In this document: piece after piece, positions 1 to 8,849 of the stretch | Position numbering within the stretch: the stretch's first letter is position 1 | How the letters are laid out: each line of letters starts with the position of its first letter | Assembly (NCBI GenBank): GCA_944326605.1 | Contig: CALVEM010000011.1 | Span: 1-64,000, forward strand | Direction of reading: 5' to 3' | Length of the DNA: 64,000 nucleotides | DNA from: Candidatus Gastranaerophilales bacterium | GTDB taxonomy: Bacteria; Cyanobacteriota; Vampirovibrionia; Gastranaerophilales; Gastranaerophilaceae | The notes under the pieces: model-generated | Seen by the model: the letters and a program-made list of their open reading frames with translations, nothing else | Told to the model about the DNA's origin: nothing | Database searches by the model: none | Position numbers and translations under genes: made by a program

Positions 1-30
1 GGCGAAGGCCTGCACAGTGCGGTGAATTTG

Positions 31-60
31 GTATTAAAAAAGAGGCTATCACAAGCCTCT
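31..60 (-). terminator. Intrinsic terminator of tmRNA
   Basis: A 7-bp stem (AGAGGCT at 41-47 with AGCCTCT at 54-60) and a 6-nt loop are followed, reading the minus strand, by TTTTT. It lies 10 nt beyond the tmRNA 3' end and has the orientation needed to stop that transcript. Confidence 0.8.
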
Positions 61-69
61 GAATTTTAA

Positions 70-464
70 TGGTGGAGACGAGGGGAGTCGAACCCCTGTC
101 CAAAACGGATCTAAACAAACGTCTACGGGTGTAGATATTTATTTTCTCGGATTATTCAGGGAATATCAAGACCTTTATAAATAATCCAAAGTGTTTTTTT
201 AGGAAACACTAACCCTTAACGGTTATCTTGATGCATCTACCGTCATCAATGCACTGCCGCTTGCATAATGGACCCATATCTCCGGCAAGCTGGGATATAT
301 GAGTAGCTATGAGCTGACTTATGCTGCTAAAGCTTGTGCTCTAGAGAAGTCTGCTTTAATTACATTGTTAGCATTTAATTTGTTTTGCTCGTTGATAAGC
401 GGGAACAGCGCCCGCACTCGCAGCTTGTTCCAACCAAACGTTCTGTCAAATCCAAAACGTCCCC
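70..464 (-). ncRNA. ssrA: tmRNA (transfer-messenger RNA)
   Basis: This RNA rescues stalled ribosomes by acting as tRNA-Ala and then as a short mRNA encoding a degradation tag. On the minus strand the 5' end GGGGACG pairs with CGTCTCC at the 3' end, followed by discriminator A and an encoded CCA. The T-arm contains GGTTCGACTCC. The tag frame lies at 319-372 on the minus strand and reads ANNVIKADFSRAQALAA before a TAA stop, giving the expected hydrophobic LAA end. The ANN start resembles cyanobacterial tags. The length of about 395 nt is normal for a one-piece tmRNA, and a terminator follows at 31-60. Confidence 0.97.
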
Positions 465-478
465 ATGAATGGTTGTTT

Positions 479-614
479 GGGACGTTTGCTCCTGTGGTAC
501 TCGGTTTACACCTGCGTTCTTACGTCGCTGTCGTTAAGTTTCATCCTCAGTTTGCCGGCTCATTGCCGCCAAATTCGGATTTCACTCCGGCTGATGCTTT
601 TTCAAAACGTCCCC
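479..614 (-). ncRNA. Candidate structured RNA upstream of tmRNA
   Basis: The minus strand from 614 starts GGGGACGTTT and ends at 479 with AAACGTCCC, so the two ends can form a closing stem of about nine base pairs around a GC-richer interior. The interior has further pairable segments, including GCCGG with CCGGC. A possible -10 box TACAAT (622-627) sits seven bases before the first G. I do not recognise the family: it lacks the signature sequences of SRP RNA, RNase P RNA, 6S RNA and the common riboswitches. It may be a separate small RNA or a 5' leader cotranscribed with tmRNA, whose own first ten bases are identical to those at 614. Confidence 0.35.
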
Positions 615-670
615 GTATTTAATTGTAAATGTGCTAATTATATTATAAACTGTTTTATTTAAATTTCAAC

Positions 671-1075
671 CTATTCGGTTATATGAAATGAACATTTTGA
701 GCAGTGTGCTTTAGGATGAAGCATTAAATTGTCTTCAAGATCATATAGTTTTGCAATTCTTGTAACCAAAGGAGCGCCGCATTGCGGGCATTTAAGACCG
801 CCTGCGCCGTTTAATATAAGTTCTTTCAGGCTGTCTATTACTTCCTGTGAGATCGTGTATGACGAAAAATCTTTTTCCAGAGCTTTTATTTCTTTAGGGT
901 CGCATTTTAGAACTTTTGCAAGATTTTGTCTAACAGTTACAGGTAAAAATAATTCTTTGCCTGCTTCTATATCTTCAATTAAGGTTAATGGCAGGTTACA
1001 TTCTTTGGCAAGTCCTTTAGGTGAATAGCCTGCTTCATCTCTTTTATGTTGTATAAATTGTGCCAGAGTGTTCAT
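671..1075 (-). CDS. XRE-type HTH protein with C-terminal zinc ribbon
   Basis: This is a 134-residue likely DNA-binding regulator. Residues about 5-60 resemble an XRE/Cro helix-turn-helix (SPKGLAKECNLPLTLIEDIE). The C-terminal third contains CPQC and CSKC about 30 residues apart, which looks like a four-cysteine zinc ribbon. The middle is helical. Target genes cannot be read from the sequence. It lies between the tmRNA region and a lipoprotein gene in the same orientation, 79 bp from the latter. The fold assignment is fairly secure and the role is unknown. Confidence 0.75.
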   Translation of the reverse strand: MNTLAQFIQHKRDEAGYSPKGLAKECNLPLTLIEDIEAGKELFLPVTVRQNLAKVLKCDPKEIKALEKDFSSYTISQEVIDSLKELILNGAGGLKCPQCGAPLVTRIAKLYDLEDNLMLHPKAHCSKCSFHITE

Positions 1076-1154
1076 ATTTTATATTATATAACTAAAACAC
1101 CCTCCGTATTCAAGAGGGTGATTTAGGTTTTAGAAAATATTAATATTTGTTTTG

Positions 1155-2120
1155 TTAATAATCAAAATCAATATTATTAGGATCGGAAGGTAATTCTTCC
1201 ATTTTTACTCTATCTGACCACATTTTAGCTTTATCAAAGTCGTAGTATGCTTTTTGCGGATTTCCGTCTTCATCAAGATAAGGATTCCCGTTTTCATCAT
1301 ATACGAATGTCCCGTACAGGAATGTACCCGGATTTTCACCTCTTCTGTATTCACCCTGCCAGATTAATTCATTATTATTATCAAATACGGATTTTGTATT
1401 ATGTTTTCCGTCTCTGTTGTTTGTGCGGACTTCATATCCGTTATATTGCCATTGCCATTCTTCCGGTTTAGTGACAGAATTGTAACTATATCTTGTCAAT
1501 TTAATACCTTTGCCCGGAACATCTGTGACTTCTGTTTTAATCCATGAAGTTTTAGGATTTTCCGGATCTTCATAAAAGTCTAAAACTTTTGTAACAAGAG
1601 CAAGTCTGTTTTTGTTTGTTCCGATACTGTCAACATGAGTTTCGTAATACTTGTCATCATATCTGTTGTGTGCTTTTGAAGCAACAAATGCAACGTCATT
1701 ATTGTAATCTTGCGGAACAGGTCCGTCAAGATCTACACCGATGTTTAGTCCCTGACGAATTAAAGAATCTGCAAGATGGAATGGGTATTCTTTAATATAT
1801 ATAGGTTTGATAACTGTATTAATTATTGTATCATGTATAACTGTTGTATCATTTTTATCACATCCATTACCAATAATCCATGCATAAGCTTTTGCTTCGG
1901 CGTGTGCTCCAAGATCATTACAGCTTGTTAAGGATCCTGTTCCTGCAGTTGCGCCTAAAAGCATGAGAGCGTACATCATATTTCTTAGAGCTCTTGCTGA
2001 ATTTTTAGATGCAGGTTCTGTCTGCTGGGGGTAATTGTGTTCTGTTTTTTTGTTTCCTTGTTTTTTTGTTCTTCCTTCAAAATTTACAAAAGAAACATTA
2101 TTTATTGCTTTTACGTTCAT
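1155..2120 (-). CDS. Predicted lipoprotein, lineage-specific
   Basis: This 321-residue protein begins with a basic stretch containing NVSFVNFEGR, a short N-terminal signature I associate with secreted or surface proteins of Gastranaerophilales. A hydrophobic segment (about residues 46-66) ends in LTSC, which fits a lipobox, so the mature protein may be a lipid-anchored envelope protein. The exported part is rich in Tyr, Asp and Asn and includes toxin/YD-like strand patterns (NNELIWQGEYRRGE, VYDENGNPYLDEDGNP). No catalytic motif is visible. A strong ribosome-binding site (GGAGGTG) supports the start. Two palindromes lie in its upstream region. Confidence 0.65.
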   Translation of the reverse strand: MNVKAINNVSFVNFEGRTKKQGNKKTEHNYPQQTEPASKNSARALRNMMYALMLLGATAGTGSLTSCNDLGAHAEAKAYAWIIGNGCDKNDTTVIHDTIINTVIKPIYIKEYPFHLADSLIRQGLNIGVDLDGPVPQDYNNDVAFVASKAHNRYDDKYYETHVDSIGTNKNRLALVTKVLDFYEDPENPKTSWIKTEVTDVPGKGIKLTRYSYNSVTKPEEWQWQYNGYEVRTNNRDGKHNTKSVFDNNNELIWQGEYRRGENPGTFLYGTFVYDENGNPYLDEDGNPQKAYYDFDKAKMWSDRVKMEELPSDPNNIDFDY

Positions 2121-2167
2121 AATGGTTGTACACCTCCGATTTCCACACTGATTTTATGTATATAAAG

Positions 2168-2217
2168 TAAAAACATGTTTTTAGTTGCTATCAAAATTGT
2201 ACCAAAAACATGTTTTT
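2168..2217 (-). promoter_or_regulatory. Paired palindromes upstream of the lipoprotein gene
   Basis: Two near-identical palindromes, TAAAAACATGTTTTTA at 2168-2183 and AAAAACATGTTTTT at 2204-2217, have centres 35 bp apart in the 148-bp gap between recA and the lipoprotein gene. On the minus strand TACAAT and TATATA boxes lie among and after them. Two equal dyads in a promoter region suggest an operator pair. Alternatively they pair with each other as one long stem ending the recA transcript. The sequence does not decide between these. Confidence 0.5.
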
Positions 2218-2268
2218 ATTTAAATTCCTTACTATAACTGCATTTAAGGTAGTTAACAATTCGTAATA

Positions 2269-3297
2269 TTAAGTATTACCCGCGAGTTTTTCCCTTACAA
2301 GAGTTTCAATAGTACTTAAAATATCAGGATTTTCAGATAAGAAATCTCTGGCTTTATCTCTGCCCTGTCCTAATTTTTCTTCGTTAAAGCTGAACCATGA
2401 ACCTGCTTTTTTAACTATATCAAGGTTAACTGCAACATCTAAGATATTACCGATTTTGCAGATACCTTTTCCGAACATAATATCAAATTCTGCGGTTCTA
2501 AAAGGCGGTGCCACTTTATTTTTAACAACTCTTACTCTGACATGATTCCCTACATCGCCGTCTTCACCTTTAACTCCTTCCGTACGTTTGATTTCCATAC
2601 GGACAGAAGCGTAATATTTCAATGCGTTGCCGCCTGTTGTAGTTTCAGGATTCCCGTACATAACGCCGATTTTCATTCTTAACTGGTTAATAAAGATAAC
2701 TGTAGTGTTTGTTTTGCCGATAATACCGGTTAATTTTCTTAACGCTTTACTCATCAAACGAGCTTGCAGACCCATTTGCTGATCTTCCATAGAGCCTTCA
2801 ATTTCGGCTTTAGGAACCAGAGCTGCAACAGAGTCAACAACAACAACATCTACTGCACCTGAACGAACAAGTTCTTCCGTGATATCAAGAGCCTGTTCGC
2901 CAGTATCAGGTTGTGAAATAAGCAAATCGTCAATTTGAACGCCTAAATTTCTTGCATATTCAGGATCAAGCGCATGTTCTGCATCTACGAAAGCTGCGAT
3001 ACCGCCGCGTTTTTGGCATTCTGCAACAATATGCTGTGCAAGAGTTGTTTTACCGGAGCTTTCAGGACCGTAGATTTCAATAATACGACCTCTGGGAATA
3101 CCGCCTATACCCAGTGCAACATCAAGAGATAAAGCTCCTGTCGGGATGGCATCAACATTAACTGTCGGTTTGTCGCCGAGTTTCATAATTGAGCCTTTGC
3201 CAAAATCTTTTTCAATCTTTTCTATGGCAAGTTTTAGGGCTTTACTTCTTTCATCGGTATTTAAAGATGTTTCGTTTTCTTTTTCTTTCACAGCCAT
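2269..3297 (-). CDS. recA: Recombinase RecA
   Basis: RecA forms filaments on single-stranded DNA, drives strand exchange and stimulates LexA-type self-cleavage. At 342 residues it is normal length. The Walker A motif GPESSGKTT is near residue 76, the Walker B region ([10 protein letters not shown]) near 150, and the L2 loop region ([14 protein letters not shown]) near 220. The start is supported by the typical N-terminus ending [22 protein letters not shown]. It lies 29 bp downstream of a small coiled-coil HTH gene, so the two are probably cotranscribed from the promoter at 3846-3882. I see no obvious LexA box there. Confidence 0.99.
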   Translation of the reverse strand: MAVKEKENETSLNTDERSKALKLAIEKIEKDFGKGSIMKLGDKPTVNVDAIPTGALSLDVALGIGGIPRGRIIEIYGPESSGKTTLAQHIVAECQKRGGIAAFVDAEHALDPEYARNLGVQIDDLLISQPDTGEQALDITEELVRSGAVDVVVVDSVAALVPKAEIEGSMEDQQMGLQARLMSKALRKLTGIIGKTNTTVIFINQLRMKIGVMYGNPETTTGGNALKYYASVRMEIKRTEGVKGEDGDVGNHVRVRVVKNKVAPPFRTAEFDIMFGKGICKIGNILDVAVNLDIVKKAGSWFSFNEEKLGQGRDKARDFLSENPDILSTIETLVREKLAGNT

Positions 3298-3326
3298 TGT
3301 TATTATCCTTTAATAATTTTCTAATA

Positions 3327-3824
3327 TTAATCCCAGATATGTTTTTCTTTTTTCTTGTAAAAACCTAATCCTACGGGTTTGTAGGTATTAAGATCATTTT
3401 TAAGTTGATAAATTTCTTTATTAAGATCAATTATTTTTTGCCTTAAAGTTTCATTATCTGTTTTACATCTGATAAGTTCAACAACAACTTCATCCATTCC
3501 TTCAAGTTTCTCATCAATAACTTTAGAAATTCTGTCGCTTAATTTATTTTCCATTTCTCTCAAGGAGTTGAGAATATTCAAAATAGCTGAAGGCTGTTTT
3601 GCCGGAGCTTTAGCAGGCGGCATTGAAGCATTTTTCATAGCCTGAACTTTTCTCAAATTTTTCACTTCTTCATAAGAGAAGTAGGTTTGTCCTTTACTGT
3701 TTTTTCTGGGTAAAATAGACGCGCGTTTACAAAGCTCAACTATTTCTTTGTTGTCTGTCTTTAAAATACTTCTCACTTCTTGCGGAGATAAAGTTTTCCC
3801 CTTTAACTCTTGTTCTAATATCAT
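3327..3824 (-). CDS. MerR-like HTH protein with coiled coil, upstream of recA
   Basis: This 165-residue protein has an N-terminal region (about 10-65) that looks like a MerR-type or excisionase-type winged HTH (SPQEVRSILKTDNKEIVELC, then YFSYEEVKNLRKVQ). An Ala/Pro-rich linker follows, then a coiled coil (about 85-145) rich in Leu, Glu and Lys. It may bind DNA as a dimer through the coiled coil. It is the first gene of a probable two-gene unit with recA. The recA neighbourhood hints at chromosome maintenance or SOS control, but no function can be assigned. Confidence 0.6.
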   Translation of the reverse strand: MILEQELKGKTLSPQEVRSILKTDNKEIVELCKRASILPRKNSKGQTYFSYEEVKNLRKVQAMKNASMPPAKAPAKQPSAILNILNSLREMENKLSDRISKVIDEKLEGMDEVVVELIRCKTDNETLRQKIIDLNKEIYQLKNDLNTYKPVGLGFYKKKEKHIWD

Positions 3825-3845
3825 CTCGTATCCCTCAAAATTTCT

Positions 3846-3882
3846 CCACTTATATTGTATTTTATATATGGAAAAAAGACAA
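3846..3882 (-). promoter_or_regulatory. Sigma-70-type promoter for the HTH-recA unit
   Basis: On the minus strand, -35 TTGTCT (3877-3882) and -10 TACAAT (3854-3859) are separated by exactly 17 bp. They lie 30 bp upstream of the coiled-coil HTH gene start. No other promoter-like pair is visible before recA. Confidence 0.6.
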
Positions 3883-3960
3883 ATATTTTAACAATCTTGT
3901 AACATCGCTTAATAAATTCCGTGATTTTGGGATACTGGAATAAATTCAGGATAACAATGT

Positions 3961-4773
3961 TTACTTGCATAAAGACAAATATTTGTACTGCGGTTTGTTA
4001 AATTTGATTTTTTCAAGTCTGTTTTTAATGAAGTCTGCCTGTGTAGAAAACGGTTTGAGTGTCAGAAATTTTCTGTAATATCTTTTTGCACAGGAGTGTT
4101 TGCCAAGTTTATCAAAACAAACACCTATGCCTGCGTAAGCTTTGTAATAATCCGGGTTAAGTTTCAGTATCTGACTTAATACGTTTGAAGCTTCTTTATA
4201 TCTGTTCAGTTTCATCAAAAGTGTTGATTTATGGTCGTACGCTTTGATAAATCCGGGTGTATTTTCTATGAGTTTCTGATAAATCATTAGTGCAAGATCG
4301 TATTCTTCGCATAATTCATGGGCAACTCCGAGCTGTAAAATAGCATCCGGATTATCAGGATTAATCTGGATTGCACGGATAAAATTTTTGATGGCTCCGC
4401 AGGGGATACCTTCAAGAAGATGACAAATTCCGAGTTCGTAAAATGCTTCAAAATAATTTTCTTTTAATTCTGATGCTATATCAAAATATTTTATTGCTTT
4501 GGAATATTGTTTGAGGTGTTTAAAGCAAATACCGAGTCCGAAGTAACTTTCGGCATTATTTCTGTCAATCAAAATTGCGTTAAGATAGTTTGCAGCAGCC
4601 TCTTTGTATGAACTTTCAAGACAAAGAGCGTTTGCTTTTGTGTAAAAACTGTTTGCGGCTGTGTTATCACGTTTTTTTGTGTTAGAACTCAATTTCAACC
4701 TTCCTTTGTTATTATCATAAATTTTTATGGGAATTTGCAGAACATCCGTTTGATGTATAACTTTATCAATCAT
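3961..4773 (-). CDS. Tetratricopeptide repeat protein
   Basis: This 270-residue protein is made mostly of TPR units from about residue 40 to the end, with repeated patterns such as AESYFGLGICFKHLKQYSKAI, each about 34 residues. TPR arrays act as protein-interaction scaffolds. There is no signal peptide, so it is probably cytoplasmic. It is transcribed divergently from the secreted-protein pair at 4809. The start is uncertain because no convincing ribosome-binding site precedes the ATG at 4773. The partner protein is unknown. Confidence 0.8.
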   Translation of the reverse strand: MIDKVIHQTDVLQIPIKIYDNNKGRLKLSSNTKKRDNTAANSFYTKANALCLESSYKEAAANYLNAILIDRNNAESYFGLGICFKHLKQYSKAIKYFDIASELKENYFEAFYELGICHLLEGIPCGAIKNFIRAIQINPDNPDAILQLGVAHELCEEYDLALMIYQKLIENTPGFIKAYDHKSTLLMKLNRYKEASNVLSQILKLNPDYYKAYAGIGVCFDKLGKHSCAKRYYRKFLTLKPFSTQADFIKNRLEKIKFNKPQYKYLSLCK

Positions 4774-4808
4774 TGGATTTATTATTGGGATTGTGGTATA
4801 AAATTGTT

Positions 4809-5624
4809 ATGAAAAAGTATTTAATATGTGTGTTAATATTTCTCACGGGGGTTCCGGTGTTGGCTGATGAGGTCAGGCTCGGGGATGTGGAAACGCAGAA
4901 AATAGAGCTCCCTAAAACAGATATTGATACAAAAAAATCGCTGGTAGTAAATGATCAGCAGATTATTGATGAACTTATTAAACTTCAGAAAGATAAAGAT
5001 ATTGAAGATATTGAAAACTTGTGGAAAGGTACTGTAGAAAATAATCAGGTCATCGGTTTTGCCCTGAAAAAACTTGCCACTCCGGAAAGTCAGAGAAGAA
5101 TTCATTCGTCTTTGATGGCAAAAACTCTTTCCGCAGTTGTTGCCGGTGCTTCTCTTGCTCCTTCCTTAGTCGGTGCTGATTATATGGTTCAGTCATCTGC
5201 GTTTGCGGCTGGTCGTCTGGCACAGAATTTGATTAACAGAAAAAATATGCCGACTGAAATTCCTCTGACGGATACTGAGCTTATTGAGCTTGCAGGGCTT
5301 GTTGAAACTTTACAGGATAAAATTATAACTGCTTATTATAATTATAAAAGTTCTCTTTCGCAGCTTAAAGAAACCCGCCAGAGGCTGCTTTTATATAACA
5401 AGAATTATGCAAAAGCACTGGATGAAGAAGACTTGATGGAAATCAGCATATCTTCTGCGCTTTATGATAATATGCGGGTTGAAGAATTTTATTATATGGA
5501 AAATGCAAAAAAATACCATCTTGAATTACAGCGTCTTGCAGGCAAAAAAGTTGTTGATAAACTTAATCTCTATCAGTTTAACTACAATTCAACACTTGTC
5601 GGAGAAAAGGCGGTGTCAAAATGA
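4809..5624 (+). CDS. Secreted helical protein A, paralog of the next gene
   Basis: The likely start is the ATG at 4809, giving a 271-residue protein with a clean signal peptide (MKKYLICVLIFLTGVPVLA). TATAAAAT lies just 5' of this ATG, so the message may be nearly leaderless. The mature protein is helical, with a hydrophobic Ala/Gly-rich stretch in the middle and a C-terminal coiled region (LSQLKETRQRLLLYNKNYAK) like the long helices of TolC-type proteins, but it is shorter and lacks a visible barrel. It aligns by eye with the next gene (LWKGTV...IGFALKKL against LWQGAA...INFALYKL). Role unknown; probably an envelope protein. Confidence 0.65.
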   Translation: MKKYLICVLIFLTGVPVLADEVRLGDVETQKIELPKTDIDTKKSLVVNDQQIIDELIKLQKDKDIEDIENLWKGTVENNQVIGFALKKLATPESQRRIHSSLMAKTLSAVVAGASLAPSLVGADYMVQSSAFAAGRLAQNLINRKNMPTEIPLTDTELIELAGLVETLQDKIITAYYNYKSSLSQLKETRQRLLLYNKNYAKALDEEDLMEISISSALYDNMRVEEFYYMENAKKYHLELQRLAGKKVVDKLNLYQFNYNSTLVGEKAVSK

Positions 5625-6508
5625 AGAAGTTTTTAGCTGCTTTGTTATTAATATCAATTGCGCTTCCGTCTTTTGCAATAAAATATGAAGATATTAATCA
5701 ACCTAAACCGCCGGCTTACCGAACAGGTCTTTCTGAGGAGCCTGAAAAAGAATATATGGAAGCAAAAGCCGAAGACAAAGTCCATCAGGAATACGTGAAA
5801 AAAGATGCCGAGCAGTTTGATGTTAATGATTTAACTTATGCAGATTTGAGTATAAAGCAGATATCAAGAGAAGTTGCGGCGGATTTGGAACTTGATCAGG
5901 AAGATATGGTTGGTGATCTGTCAGTTCTCTGGCAGGGTGCGGCAAGCCAGAGCGACACAATAAATTTTGCACTGTATAAACTTTCTAACCCTGATGAAGA
6001 TAAACCGGATGAAAAATCCGTAAAAAAAGTCCTTACAACGATAGCGAGTATGTCTACTCTTGTAGGCGCCGGCATGGGTAATCCTTTGCTTGCAACGGGT
6101 TCAATTATCGGTGGTAATATTTTGGGTATTATGTCGCAGGACACAAAGGCGCTTAATTATAAATATACAAAAGTTACTGATGCCGATATGATTATTCTTG
6201 TAAGAAAAATTGAAGATCTGCAGCAAAAGACAGTGGATTTGTATTACAATTACATGACAGCCCGAAAAAAACTCAGAATGCTTGAAAAAATTACCGAAGA
6301 CAGAAAGAAAAATTATGAACTTTCTCAGGATATGCCGCGTGAAGTTGTCTTGATTACCGACGCATACTACAGAACCGCTCTCGATAATCAAATGAAGGCA
6401 AGTTCTGATTTCTATGCCAAACGAGCAGCACTTGAGCAGTTTGTCGGGAATGAGGTATTTTCACAGTTTGAACAGGATTTGAAAAAGCGGGAAGAAAAAG
6501 ACAAATGA
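5621..6508 (+). CDS. Secreted helical protein B, paralog of the preceding gene
   Basis: This 295-residue protein has a signal peptide (MKKFLAALLLISIALPSFA) and overlaps the previous gene by 4 nt (ATGA), so the two are translationally coupled. It has the same architecture: an acidic linker, a conserved LWQGAA...FALYKL block, a glycine-rich hydrophobic segment (ASMSTLVGAGMGNPLLATGS) and C-terminal helices containing YYNYMTARKKLRMLEK. The pair looks like an old tandem duplication whose products may form one periplasmic or outer-membrane assembly. No known family is recognised with confidence. Confidence 0.65.
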   Translation: MKKFLAALLLISIALPSFAIKYEDINQPKPPAYRTGLSEEPEKEYMEAKAEDKVHQEYVKKDAEQFDVNDLTYADLSIKQISREVAADLELDQEDMVGDLSVLWQGAASQSDTINFALYKLSNPDEDKPDEKSVKKVLTTIASMSTLVGAGMGNPLLATGSIIGGNILGIMSQDTKALNYKYTKVTDADMIILVRKIEDLQQKTVDLYYNYMTARKKLRMLEKITEDRKKNYELSQDMPREVVLITDAYYRTALDNQMKASSDFYAKRAALEQFVGNEVFSQFEQDLKKREEKDK

Positions 6509-7155
6509 TATTTCTTCCTTTCGAAATAAAATCAGGACTTGAAAATATGCAAAAAGATGCAGGGCTGCTTGATGATGCAATTAAAAATAAGCTTGAAGAA
6601 CCTGTTTTTAGACTATATGGCTGGGCTCCGCCTTGTGTATCTTTGGGACGAAATCAAAAAAGTGATTTTTTGGATGTAAAGTTTTTGAAAGAAAATAATA
6701 TTGATGTTGTAAGGCGTTTGACAGGCGGACGCGCTCTTTTGCATGACAATGAAATAACATACAGTTATGTATGCCCCGTCTCAAGTCTTAAACACGGTGA
6801 AAATGTAACGGAATCTTATAAGGAAATTTCACAAATTTTTATAGACAAATTTAAACAACTCGGAATTGAACTTGAATTCGGCGGAAAACCTGCCAGAGGA
6901 CATTTTGATTATTGTATGCTTGTTTCTACAGGTGCTGATCTTTGTCATAACGGTAAAAAACTTATAGGTTCCGCACAATTCAGAAAAGAAGGTTACATAT
7001 TACAGCACGGTTCAATTCTGTACGATTATGACAAAAACTTACTTGAAAAAATATTTAATGAACCGGTCAATACGTCCTCAATCACATGTATAAAAGAAAT
7101 TAACCCGAATATTACTAAGAATGATATTATAAATTTGTTTGTAAAGAAATATTAA
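6505..7155 (+). CDS. Lipoate-protein ligase-like protein (BPL/LPL fold)
   Basis: This 216-residue protein has the core of the biotin/lipoate ligase catalytic domain: VRRLTGGRALLHDNEITYS near residues 72-90, a variant of the RRxxGGGAVxHD motif, and the later KKLIGSAQFRKEGYILQHGS segment with the lysine expected for lipoyl-AMP chemistry. It should transfer lipoate or octanoate to 2-oxoacid dehydrogenase or GcvH lysines. It starts within the last codons of the previous secreted-protein gene (4-nt overlap). It lacks a C-terminal accessory domain, so it could be an octanoyltransferase of the LipM type. Confidence 0.8.
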   Translation: MIFLPFEIKSGLENMQKDAGLLDDAIKNKLEEPVFRLYGWAPPCVSLGRNQKSDFLDVKFLKENNIDVVRRLTGGRALLHDNEITYSYVCPVSSLKHGENVTESYKEISQIFIDKFKQLGIELEFGGKPARGHFDYCMLVSTGADLCHNGKKLIGSAQFRKEGYILQHGSILYDYDKNLLEKIFNEPVNTSSITCIKEINPNITKNDIINLFVKKY

Positions 7156-7240
7156 TAATTCTTTTTTATTTAAGCAATTTATAATTGCCAAATTACTTTA
7201 TATAAATACGGGGAATTAAAAATTAAGGGGATTTACGAAA

Positions 7241-8617
7241 ATGGGAACAAATTACGGATTTATATCACCATTCACTATGGACAGTTTTCGCTGGCCTGTA
7301 ACAAGTCCATACGTACCGTTTGTTAAACCGGATGCCGCATTTCCGACATTGCCTGTATGGACAAGTGATTTTCAGGCCGGTAATCTGAACAACGCTCCTG
7401 CAACAGATTATTATAAAATGGGAAAGGATTGGATGGCTGATATGAATGCCTCTACAGCTCTCTCATCATCAGCTCAAGGATTATCAGCACTTGAGGGTGA
7501 AATAACTAAGACAATGGAATCTGATGCTCTTAGTGAAGAACAAAAACAAAGATTACAGGAAATTTTAGATAAAATAGAAACATTAAAAGAACAAGTAAAA
7601 AACGCAGCTGACAAATCGGCTGATGAAAAAAATGCACTAGTCCAGGAGATTGCTCAGCTTCAGGAAGAAGCTGCTAATATAGCAAAACAAATTTCAGAAG
7701 AAATTCAACAAAATGCATCTAACGAAGCAGGAGGTGCAGAAAATAATAATGGTTCTGACGCTTCAGCAACAACTGTACCCGAAAACGTTGATGCACCTGT
7801 AGCACAAGAGTTAACAAAAGAACAGGAAAATGAAGCTCTTGAAATTTGTCAATCTATTTATCAGGGCGCAATCGGTGTAACCGGTACCAACTATGATTAT
7901 ATAACTGACGGTTACAACGGAATGAAAGGTACAAATGCAATTACAAAAGATAATGTAACTGCGGTACTGAATAAATGGCAGGAACAGTTTGCTAAAGGTT
8001 CCGGAGATGACAACGTAATTGAAACATTATTTGATGAAGAAATGTTCTGGAACCCGAGTCTTAAAGAAAGGGGTGCAAACGGCAAAATTTCTGATCCTGA
8101 GCATAACGTTGATATCATCTGGAATATTTTAAAATGTCTTGAAGAACGTGCAAAAGAACTAGGCGTATATAACAGTCTGGTAGGGCAGTTCTCTATTGCA
8201 TATGATGAACTGGATGACTTTAATATTGATCAATCTGCAGTAGAAGATGCTATAATGACAATCAACCAAACAGTTACAGTTGCTGAAAATCAGAAAAAGA
8301 CAGAAAAAGCTGAAGAAAAAGCAAAAGCAGACAAGGAAAAAGCTGCGAAAGACGAAGAATTAAAAGCAGAAGAAGAAAAACAAAAAGTTGAAACCGAAGC
8401 TAAAGATACATTTTTAGGTGATATGCGTGAAATCTGGGGTGATGATAAACTTGAGATTTCCGATAAAGTTAAATATAAAGACGGCAGATTCGTAATCAGA
8501 ATTGAAGGGATTGAATATTCCGGAAAAGATTTTAACGAATTATGTAAAAACGTCAGTGACGCAGGCCATGATCCACAGCTGTTTCTAATAAAGAAACATC
8601 TTGATAGAGCTGCATAG
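7241..8617 (+). CDS. Large coiled-coil hypothetical protein
   Basis: This 458-residue protein opens with an aromatic and proline-rich segment (YGFISPFTMDSFRWPVTSP) and has no signal peptide. It then has a coiled coil (about 85-160), a low-complexity Asn/Ala/Gly stretch (about 160-185), a folded middle domain, a highly charged Lys/Glu/Ala helix (about 345-390), and a compact C-terminal domain (VIRIEGIEYSGKDFNELCKN). An AAGGGG ribosome-binding site supports the start and a terminator follows. I do not recognise it. Its style resembles the 1558-residue protein further on. Confidence 0.55.
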   Translation: MGTNYGFISPFTMDSFRWPVTSPYVPFVKPDAAFPTLPVWTSDFQAGNLNNAPATDYYKMGKDWMADMNASTALSSSAQGLSALEGEITKTMESDALSEEQKQRLQEILDKIETLKEQVKNAADKSADEKNALVQEIAQLQEEAANIAKQISEEIQQNASNEAGGAENNNGSDASATTVPENVDAPVAQELTKEQENEALEICQSIYQGAIGVTGTNYDYITDGYNGMKGTNAITKDNVTAVLNKWQEQFAKGSGDDNVIETLFDEEMFWNPSLKERGANGKISDPEHNVDIIWNILKCLEERAKELGVYNSLVGQFSIAYDELDDFNIDQSAVEDAIMTINQTVTVAENQKKTEKAEEKAKADKEKAAKDEELKAEEEKQKVETEAKDTFLGDMREIWGDDKLEISDKVKYKDGRFVIRIEGIEYSGKDFNELCKNVSDAGHDPQLFLIKKHLDRAA

Positions 8618-8711
8618 CCGCCTTAAAAATTGTACAGTGAAAGTTAAAGTGATTCCTCATAATGGTAAAAGGAGAGCCTATAGAAAGTAAGTAGGTTAGG
8701 TGAAAGTGAAG

Positions 8712-8749
8712 AAAAAGACCTTGGGAATATTCAAGGTCTTTATTTTTTT
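8712..8749 (+). terminator. Intrinsic terminator after the coiled-coil gene
   Basis: A 9-bp stem (AAAGACCTT at 8714-8722 with AAGGTCTTT at 8733-8741) is followed by a T-run at 8743-8749. The bases between the preceding stop codon and this stem hold nothing else that I recognise. Confidence 0.85.
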
Positions 8750-8849
8750 GGTTTATATCTTTATTTGAATTGGCAAGAATATATGAAATGTAAACTTTAG
8801 CTCCCTACCCTTGTAAAAAAAGACGGACGCGGTAGAAAATGTAAATCAA

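Noticed and set aside
479-614. Cobalamin riboswitch, SRP RNA, 6S RNA or RNase P RNA
   Set aside because: None of the invariant sequence boxes of these families could be found.
299-622. 107-residue plus-strand frame
   Set aside because: It runs antisense through tmRNA and the candidate leader; no ribosome-binding site or protein-like composition.
3825-3960. LexA box upstream of the recA unit
   Set aside because: No cyanobacterial, Gram-positive or proteobacterial LexA consensus could be matched in this gap.
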